Below are positions 49,095 through 58,200 of a stretch of 60,000 nucleotides of DNA, piece by piece. The notes beneath the pieces are model-generated. The model was not told the DNA's origin, did no database searches, and saw only the letters and a program-made list of their open reading frames with translations. A program made the position numbers and the translations under genes. Every line of letters starts with the position of its first letter. Positions within the stretch are counted from its first letter, which is position 1. Source of the DNA: Nematostella vectensis (taxonomy: Eukaryota > Cnidaria > Anthozoa > Actiniaria > Edwardsiidae); assembly GCF_932526225.1 (NCBI RefSeq), contig NC_064041.1, positions 5,888,046 to 5,948,045 on the forward strand, given 5' to 3'.

Positions 49095-49200
49095 ATGAAG
49101 GAACTTCCACTTATTCTCTCCTTTTGGAGCATCGTGGTATCGATTGGGGCATGCCCTTTTGGTCCGCCCGGTCCACTGATGATGGGCCCACCTGCCATAG
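49095..49200 (+). CDS. Exon 1: start codon and signal peptide
   Basis: ATG at 49095 opens 35 codons plus one base. MKELPLILSFWSIVVSIGA is a classic secretion signal: a charged start, a hydrophobic core and small residues before the likely cleavage at A|CPFG. It is followed by a short Gly/Pro/Met-rich linker. The exon ends ATA G|GTAGGA in phase 1, and the next exon begins with AT + GTG, giving an uninterrupted frame. The 4.5 kb intron 1 is long, so a further small exon inside it cannot be excluded. Confidence 0.65.
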
Positions 49201-52200
49201 GTAGGATGTTCAATTTTACTAGCATTTTAAAGGCTTACTCTGTGTTGCAAGTACAGAGGAGCCAAGAGAAGCATAGGACGAAATTCATTTTATTCTACCA
49301 AAACGAGAGAAATCGACGTCAGATGCAATAAAGCACTATTTTCGTTCAAAATGCGTTTAAGGCCCATAAGCAGCCAAGCCTACATCAGATCGAGGCTTTT
49401 TTTAGCGCTGCGCTAAAATAGAAAATTGTTTCAAAATTTTAAGAAACCTCTTCTATCGTTGTTAAAATCGCGTTAAAATTGTCGATATGCGGCTCAAAGT
49501 TTTAAATAGTTATTACTTTATCGTTTTACAACAATACAAATAATTCTAAGATTTATCTATATGCTGGCATTTATGCGATGTCATATGATAGCGGTTTTAC
49601 CACCTCACACGGCCGCGCCGAGTGAGTGTCTACTGTCGCGCCACCAGCGTTGCAGGGAAAACACACTCACTCGGCGCGGCCGTTGTCTCGCCGACGACTG
49701 CTCGAAGTTTGAATTTCCGAGCAGTGCCTCGTTCCTAGAGCCGCTCGGGGAAAGGGCACACGATCTGTTGTCACAGATGGTGAATTCGATAGTCGACGGT
49801 GAAAAGTGTAAAAATATGAGTGAAATTCGCAAATCGGTGACATGAGACTCGGTTCAATTGAAAGCTAAGGTATATTTTCAAAGTGTTTTTGTGCTGGATT
49901 GGCGGCTGGTTGATTTTTGCGAGTTTTATCGGTCCTCGAAGTAGTTGTGTGGTGGCCGTTAGCCGATGGAGTCCCCAGCCTTTACTATTTTTATACAGAG
50001 AGAGAAACAATTCGTGGCGGCTTCAAACTCGCTCTACTGACATTCTATCGCCAAAATTGAAATAAAGGAAGACTCAAACACTATATTACATGGTCTAAAG
50101 TTTTATTTTTCACGATAAAGTATTTTTTCGCTAACATATAAATTACCCCATACATTCCGTTGGCTTTATAAACCACTGACAGTAGCCTTGGGCTGCCTGT
50201 GCCTCGAGCCGGAGGTCACGGGAAATTGAAGTATAAAAGAAGGTTCATGAAACTTGTACTAATCATTCACTGAGGTCCAATAAAAATACAGAATTTTATG
50301 AGTATATTTAACACTCGATAAGAACAATCTTCGCTTTATTAGTTTTTTGCGTTCGTGTCGATGCCAGTATTTTGCCTATAAGGAATCTTGCACGCATTGC
50401 GTGATAAACAATCACAACGACTACAAAGGAATTTGGGTTTAGTTTTCCTAGAAGTCAAAGTTTAGTTAGAAGGAATGAAAAAAGTAGGTTCGATTCAAAG
50501 GTGAGCCTCGATGGAGGCTAACATCTTTCTCGATGACATCAATCTTTATTTGTCAATGATCCTTATCCTGAAGCACGCATTGCTTAGTCGTTTCTTCGTT
50601 ACGTTATGTTCTTGTCTCCCTAAATACTGTGGAAAAAGTGGCTGAAAAGCTTTCTTCACCAGTAAAAACAAGATGAAACACGCACCTCGAGTGACGGTAG
50701 TGAATAATTATGCTTATTATAGTCCTCCAATCAAATCGCTCGCAAGACAATAACGCTATTTCAAAACAACAACAAGCGCTTTGGTTGCCAATGGGGCTTT
50801 AAAGCCTCTCGCGGGTAATTTTTTTTTTAAATTCCTTCAAATGTGGCGAATATAATCACCAATTCTGCTAGTTTGCAAATTCTGAAATAAATATGAGATG
50901 CGTGTGATCTGGAACTTATTTTACCTTTTTTAATGGGTACCTTATATGAAGTTTTATTCGCAATGCAACATGTCTTTGATACCTGATTTTCTATATCAAT
51001 TAGTTTTGAGGGTTTACATGGATATACGTGGATATATATACTCGTAAACATAAGTAACTTATCATAAGTACTTTAAAATTTTCAATTAAAACTCACAGAA
51101 GAGTCTACAGAAATTACATCATTTTTTTTTTTCAGATAGATATTATATGATACCTATTGGTGCGCAACCCCTTCACTCCCCCCCCCCTTTTCCCTCAGCT
51201 AATTCTGGATACACGCTCGATTCCTATCGAGTTTGCAAAACAACAACACGCAACCCGCGGGGGAGTAGGACAAAATAAAAGGAGCAAATCCTCACGCGCA
51301 GTGGTGGGGTGGTGGTTACTAAAAATAGCCGGATTCGGAACCGACATGGCGCGCAGGTAATACCAAAGTGTCCCTCTCTTATCTTATGCTCTCTTGATAT
51401 ATATTATTATTTATAAGTCATTTTACAGTTGTAGTGTAAGAGGACACTTCAGTAAAACTTATTCTAGTGAAACCATTATTTATACTTGTTGCTGCAACAG
51501 GTGTAAAACAAAAATGCAAAGTGTGCCTATCTACTGTTGTACATATGTTTAAACATTAACCAAAAATCCATAAAGTGTTTTGACATTTACCTGAGCAGAA
51601 AGAAAATTTGGTGTAGTGGGCAGGTCAGGGGATGTTGAACCCAGTTGACTTGACTTTGACAGAAAGTCAATTTGTCAAGATTTATCTGTATTATCTTTTT
51701 ACCAAATTTAATAGTTGATCAATACATGTTTACTATGATCAGGCTTTGGCAACTGACCCAAGTTTCATAAGATATTTCAGCATCATACAGGGAATGGCAA
51801 GTGAAACTCTGATATTACATTATCTAGGGTGGTCATTACCTTGGGTCCTTTCTTTGGTGCATTGCTGTTAGTACCAGACTTCTCAATCCAGAAGATAAAA
51901 AAAAAGGCTAAGGGAATTTTTCAACTTACCCTCACCCTTCCTGTCATTTATAAGTATACTCAACAGAGTACTAGGTACACCTGTTTGAATAGGGTGTATA
52001 GTGCAGTCAACTGGATTTCTTGTCGAGCACTTGGTCATTAGACCATTGTGCCCTCGTGCTAATTTATCAGATGTAGGGTTAAAAGTAGGGCTTAGTACCG
52101 TCCCAATAAAATGCAACACTTACTATTTGTCTGTACAAAACAAGGGTGTGGTATACAATAAAAGAACATTTGTTTCAATATTTGTTTTTATAGTGAATAA

Positions 52201-55200
52201 CTGGCTCACAGAAACAGCAGAAAACCCTTTGTACAATGTCTCAGCTTGTATACTTACACATATATATACACCAAACCACTGAAGGGCTACTAAAGAAATG
52301 CCTGATATCCATCTAAGTAAGTTGAGCCATGATGTGAGTTGGAGCCATAATACCTTTTAGATCAGAATGCACCTGTATAGAGACATGACGTTACTGTTTT
52401 TATTCAATGGATATCCCCCCTGTATCTATACTTGCTTTTACTGTAAGAATGAGAAGTCTTGAACTGAATGGATAAAAGAGAAAGCATTTTGGTTTATTCA
52501 AAAGTATAATCTATAATGCAGTTTATAAAATATGACTGGTAGCTATACCCTTCAGTAACACATAAATCAATTTGATAGCAAAAAAAAACATGTTTCCTTT
52601 ATAAAGGGAAATGTAATAACTGTATATGTCTAAAAATATCTGTTTTTTCTTGAGATATATATCTTGTTGGTTATTCAGATGTCACCATGACTTGCTCCTT
52701 GGGTATAGCTAGGATGAAATTATAGAATTAATTATAAATTATATATAATAGATTCAACAAATAATTCAGAAAGATTTACTAAACTGTTTAGTTAACATTA
52801 CTGGAATACAAATAATGGACTGCTTTCTCTGATGATTTATGTGTAATGATAGAAAGATTCCAACAATAAAAAAAACACTACCATTTAATTCATATGTGTA
52901 CTTAAATTCCAACTTATAGTAGCATGTAAATAGAATTAAAACTTCACACACCACAAAACAATCTTGTCCGAGCTCGAGGCGATGTAAAAATAAAAACAAA
53001 CAACAGGAAAGCAAGATTTGATCTACAAGCAACATCTTTTCTATGAAGGCCTGCATTACTTCTATCGGCAGTTATGTGGACAAAGTCAAGATGCATTTTC
53101 TAGCAAAACAGAGTTTCCCCTCTACTTTAAGTACCTATAAGCTTTTGATTACTAATTTAAATCCTGTTTTCTGAGTTTGTACCTATAAGCTTTTGATTAC
53201 TAATTTAAATCCTGTTTTCTGAGTTTTAAAGATATGAAAAGTACATTTTAGGCATAAAAACTCACCTTTTTTCGAGGTTTGAAATCGTTGTTTTTTGGTC
53301 ATGAGTTTGCTTGATTTTCTGCGTAAATCACGATGGTTTCGTAGCTTTATTTCTACTGTGTTTTCTTTTTTACACATTCTATCGGACTAGAAGGTAGAGT
53401 TGGCATTTTTATACATCAGGAAGCGCTTTGAAACCTCTCCCCTCTGTGTCTTGTATTTGACTATGGCCGCCATCTTGAATTTAACCCCCATCCACGGCGG
53501 TTGATTGACAAATGAGCCGATGCTTCCATGGGAAGCGGCCTTTTATACCGCGCCTTCGTGTTTAAGGGAAAGGGAATATTTTTACCTATGTTTTTAAATG
53601 CTAGGTATCATATGAAGGGGGGACGGTCATAGGTATCATAGAAAAAGCATAGGATTTGAAGAAACGACTCACTTTTTGGCCGCCAAGGGGGGTGCCCCTT
53701 ATTTTTTGCGCCTATTCTTTATGATTACTTTTTTAGATGTGTGCGCGGGTAAGCCCCACGGTGCGTACCTACCAGACCCCACCTCGTGTCAGCACTACTA
53801 CCACTGCACCTGGTGGAAAGCCGTGCGCAAAGATTGCGGGCCTGGGAGGGTCTGGGACCCACGCATCACAAACTGCAACTGGGCCTGGGCCTATCATTGC
53901 GTGGGTTCTCCTGGATATAATATCGGTGAGTAGTTAACAATATCTGTATCAAAGATGGCGCTTTATAAACCTGCCAAAATTTATAGATGGCGTTGACTGT
54001 GTTAAGGCATATTGCGATAAATTTTTGCTAGCCCAGTTCAGACTGGAAATTATTGAATCATAAAAATATTTTCGATTCTTTCACAAAATGCTCTTTCATT
54101 CCTTTGTAGATATAGAATCAAAATAATGCATCGACAATAACTTTTTTTCACAGATTTGTTTAGTCTTGGCGTTTTTAAGTAATATTCTAACTTATTTTTT
54201 TTCAGTGAATTCCTTCTGCAAGGGAAAAGCGAATGGAAATTACCCCCACCCAGATTTTTGCAAAATGTATATCACGTGCTCTAACGGGATCGCGCACGAG
54301 ATGCCATGTCCCGCGGGACTCAACTGGAACCACGTGACAAAGGGTTGCGACTGGCCGCGCAACGCTCCTTGCGACATTCGTTAGTATTAAGCACAGAGCA
54401 CGACACAACACGGTACAATATAGTACAAAACAACACACGGCAACAAGCCGCAGCAAAACCAAATACAATACAACAACACATCACAGTGAACGAAGCACAG
54501 CAAAGTACACCACATTATACAGCATTATCAAAAGATCTAAACATCAACATTGATTCATCCACATCAACTTTTACCTTCTGTCATTTAAGCACATTAGATA
54601 ATACCACAACACAGCAAAATAAACTTAATAGTGATATCATTCATCATAATCGTTGTCATCATTATCGCCCAATATTTACAGCACATAATATACAAGTACA
54701 GGGGCGTTTCTAAAGAAAAACGCAGTGTGGGGTCCAGAGTTTTTTTTATAATTTTTTTAAAACATTTTCATGTATTTGTTTTGTCACAGCTCTTACAGTT
54801 ACAAGATTTCTCAACAAAGTCTCAGAACTGGTTTCTGTGGAAGTCACCAATCAAATGATTGCAGCAATAACGCAGATCGTTGAAGGTGAGTTATCAGTTG
54901 AAGGTGAGTTATGAGTTGGAGGTGAGTTTTGAGTTAAAGGTGAGTTATGAGTTGAAGGTGAGTTATGAGTGGAAGGTGTCGTTATGAGTTGAAGGTGTAG
55001 TTATGAGTTGAAGGTGTAGTTATGAGTTGAAGGTGAGTTATGAGTGGAAGGTATAGTTATGAGTGGAAGGTATCGTTATGAGTTGAATGTCAGTTATGAG
55101 TTGAAGGTGAGTTATGAGTTGAAGGTGAGTTATGAGTTGAAGGTGTCGTTATGAGTTGAAGGTGTAGTTATGAGTTAAAGGTATCGTTATGAGTTGAAGG

Positions 55201-58200
55201 TGTAGTTATGAGTTGAAGGTGAGTTATGAGTTGAAGGTGTAGTTATAAGTTGAAGGTGTAGTTGAGATGAAGGTGAGTTATGAGTGGAAGGTGGCGTTAT
55301 GAGTGGAAGGTGTCGTTATGAGTTAAAGGTTCGTTATGAGTTAAAGGTGAGTTATGAGTTGATGGTGAGTTATGAGTTGAGGTTGAGTTATGAGTGGAAG
55401 GTGTAGTTATGAGTGGAAGGTGTAGTTATGAGTTGAAGGTGAGTTATGAGTTGAAGGTGTAGTTATGAGTTGAAGGTGAGTTATGAGTTGAAGATGTAGT
55501 TATGAGTTGAAGGTGAGTTATGAGTTGAAGGTGAGTTATGAGTGGAAGGCGTCGTTATGACTTGAAGGTGAGTTATGAGTTGAAGTTGAGTTGCTCTCTC
55601 GTCTCGTCGAAGTATCACTATTAAGTAACTAAGAAGTTTTTTTCAGTGTTTGTTTTCAGACTGACATCATCCACGCATGCGAGCAGACTACATAATAGCT
55701 TTATCATATCAAGAGCTTGTTTTAAAATATCAAATTTTAACATGCCAATATATACCGGCAATCTTACCTTATTTGAAAAACTGGCACATTTTTAAGTAAA
55801 CAAACGCAAAAATGGGGGATAATCATCAAATCTTCTAAATGGCTTAGAGAAAATTTCAATAACACATCAACCATCAAATCTTCCAAATGGCTTAGAGAAA
55901 ATTTCAATAACACATCAACTACATTTGGATAACAGGAAGCTGAGAAACTAATTATATGTTTTTTTGCTAAAACACAGAATTCCCAGATTTATACAACAGT
56001 TTGGCACCATATATCTTGATTTTTTATCTTAACAAATTATTGGTCTACAAGTCTACCCCACCCTACCCCAGAACTTCTACTTGTTTTAGCTAGCTAGCGT
56101 TACTTTAGCAAGCATATTTGAAAAAAATGAATTTGAAAAAAAAAATGGATAGGAGACATTTAAAAAAAATGTTTCTACAAATGCTTATATAAATCATATT
56201 GCATACCTCTTGCATCGCTTAAATAGCAAAACATTGCTACACAGTTTGTCATTATTTCCCAGACTGATGAGTTTTCGTAACCTCGTTCTCTCTTAGGGTT
56301 TTACAGCGGTGGTTGTCAAAAATGCCTATATTGCTCGGAAGCGTCATTTGTTAAGCGAATGGAGGCCGCTAAAACTCCGAGGGACTTCGTGTACGCTCGG
56401 CGACTACTTGGTGTTATGTTTCGGGTACTTCCGAGTGCTGATAGGCGGATGGATGGTTTTCTGATGAGACTAAGGCATTCCCTGGGTAATTCGGGATTTT
56501 CTGTGAGTGTCTCTACCACCGTCAATCATCATGTTAAAGTATTTCGTGCACTAATTAGATCTGTACTAGAATATGCTTGCCAGTTTGGGCTTTCTGCCTG
56601 ATAATCTATGACACCCAAAAGAGGGTACTAACATTAATACTAAGACCTTATACATGTTACCAGGATGCACTGGTTATTAACTCTGGCTTATTAGATACAT
56701 TACTACGCCGTAGGGAATCGGCGTGCGCCAGTTTCATTGACAAAGCAGAATCCCTGAGTAGCTTCTGCAATAGTACAGAGTGGCTATTATATACTTAGTC
56801 TGTTAGCCATGGATATGGCAGACCCGTACCCAGGATTTTTCTTAGGGAGGTGCGAAATCCGAAAAAGATCAAATTTTCCTGGAGGGGCGGGGGGGGGAGT
56901 GAGTGGATTTTTTATGCAGTATTTCCAAGGGACGTTTATGGATTGATGACATACCAGAGTGATCTAGCTTATGCTTTATATTTGTGGTTTTGTCTACAAA
57001 TAGCACGTCTATTGAGAACATAAAATGGGCTTTCGCCTTCGCTCAGGTGGCACGAAGGCCTAGAGATTGGTAACAAACACTAAACATTTTGAAAGTTTGG
57101 TAACCAGTAAATTTGTCTTGCAATTTGACCGCCACTGCCATCCGGTTTTACACTGCAAATGACTGATAAACCGATTCATTCATTCATTCATTCGTTAACA
57201 CGCATTGAAAAGTTTTGTAACCAGTAAATTTATCTCGTAAAACTGACCACCTCTGTAATCCAGCTTTACACTGCAAATGTGGATAATAAGCCGATTCATT
57301 CATTCACTCGTTCATTCGTTCATTCATTCATTTGATCGTTCGTTCGTTCGTTCAACATTATAACTTAATGTTATCCGTTTTCTATCCTTACTCATTTTAT
57401 TTGTACACAGGCTCTGGTTGGAGGTGGAGGAGCGAACTCTTTGACCTTTGTCCTTGACACCACTGGGAGTATGGTTCCAGAGAAGGATGCCATGATTTCT
57501 ATTGTCTCGCAAATTTCTGCCAAAGCTCCTTCTGGCACCAAGTACATACTATCTCCATTTAACGACCCGGGTAAGTTGATTTCGTTGTTTCCATAGCGAT
57601 TTTCATGGAAAAGAAATGCAAATAAATGTTGAAAAAAAAAAGTAAAATAAAACATGCAAAACAGTACAAAAATAACACTTTTTGCGTAAACTATTTTCTT
57701 CTGCAAATTTTTAACTTTAAATTCTTTTCGACGCATTGTCGCATAAAGAAGGCATTTGGGTAAGAAAATCACTATTTTGCAAAAACCTTTTTCCTGCAAA
57801 TTTAAAATTTAAATTTGAAACAAACGTCCCAGCAACTGGCGTCGCGTCCAATATAGAGACATACCGATTTCGAAAGCTGCATAACTCCTTATTCTCAGAT
57901 TAATTTTTTTCTAAGCCCAGAATAATTATTGTAGAGAGATCTTGGCAAATTTCTACATGTGTTTGGGTTCGAAATCTGTCAAACATGGCGCTGCAGAGCT
58001 CCACTTCCCCTCCAATAAATACTCCCCATCTTCCATGTTTTGACTCCATCACTGCGAAGCCTTGCACGAGATATCTTGGAAAGATAATCTAACACACTGG
58101 CTGCTCTTAACTTGCAAAAATCGATTCGAAGCAGCTTTTAAAGCGGAAAATATATTTTCCCGGCGGTAAAAGCCGAGCAGCTTGAATGATGACGTCATAA

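Larger units (their letters stand above)
49201..53736 (+). other. Intron 1 (4.5 kb)
   Basis: Donor GTAGGA at 49201, acceptor TTTTTTAG ending at 53736. Contents: the 21 bp inverted repeat at 49609-49683, a GC-richer patch near 51160-51360 with a poly-C run and an 'ACATGGCGCGCAG|GTAATA' sequence, A/T-rich unique sequence, a 48 bp tandem duplication at 53131-53226 and a YY1-like site at 53466-53476. The 51.2-51.36 kb patch could be the 5' exon of an unrelated transcript, but this is not supported further. Confidence 0.5.

Noticed and set aside
49605-49845. Overlapping ORFs on both strands around the inverted repeat
   Set aside because: They are open because of the GC-rich palindrome; there are no domain features, and the region lies inside intron 1.
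51157-51360. Possible first exon ending ATGGCGCGCAG|GTAATA
   Set aside because: Only four codons would be coding, and no downstream exon in a compatible phase was identified. It is mentioned within intron 1 only.
53676-53736. Alternative first exon with a signal-peptide-like sequence before chitin-binding module 1
   Set aside because: The open frame begins at TTG, the only ATG gives a very short leader, and a clean TTTTTTAG acceptor with matching phase to exon 1 is present.
54306-54713. Plus-strand ORF of 135 codons overlapping exon 3
   Set aside because: It is in another frame over the chitin-binding exon and continues through CACAACA-rich low-complexity sequence.
57392-57799. Minus-strand ORF of 135 codons over the vWA exon
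   Set aside because: It is antisense to a well-supported exon and has low-complexity aromatic composition in the intron part.
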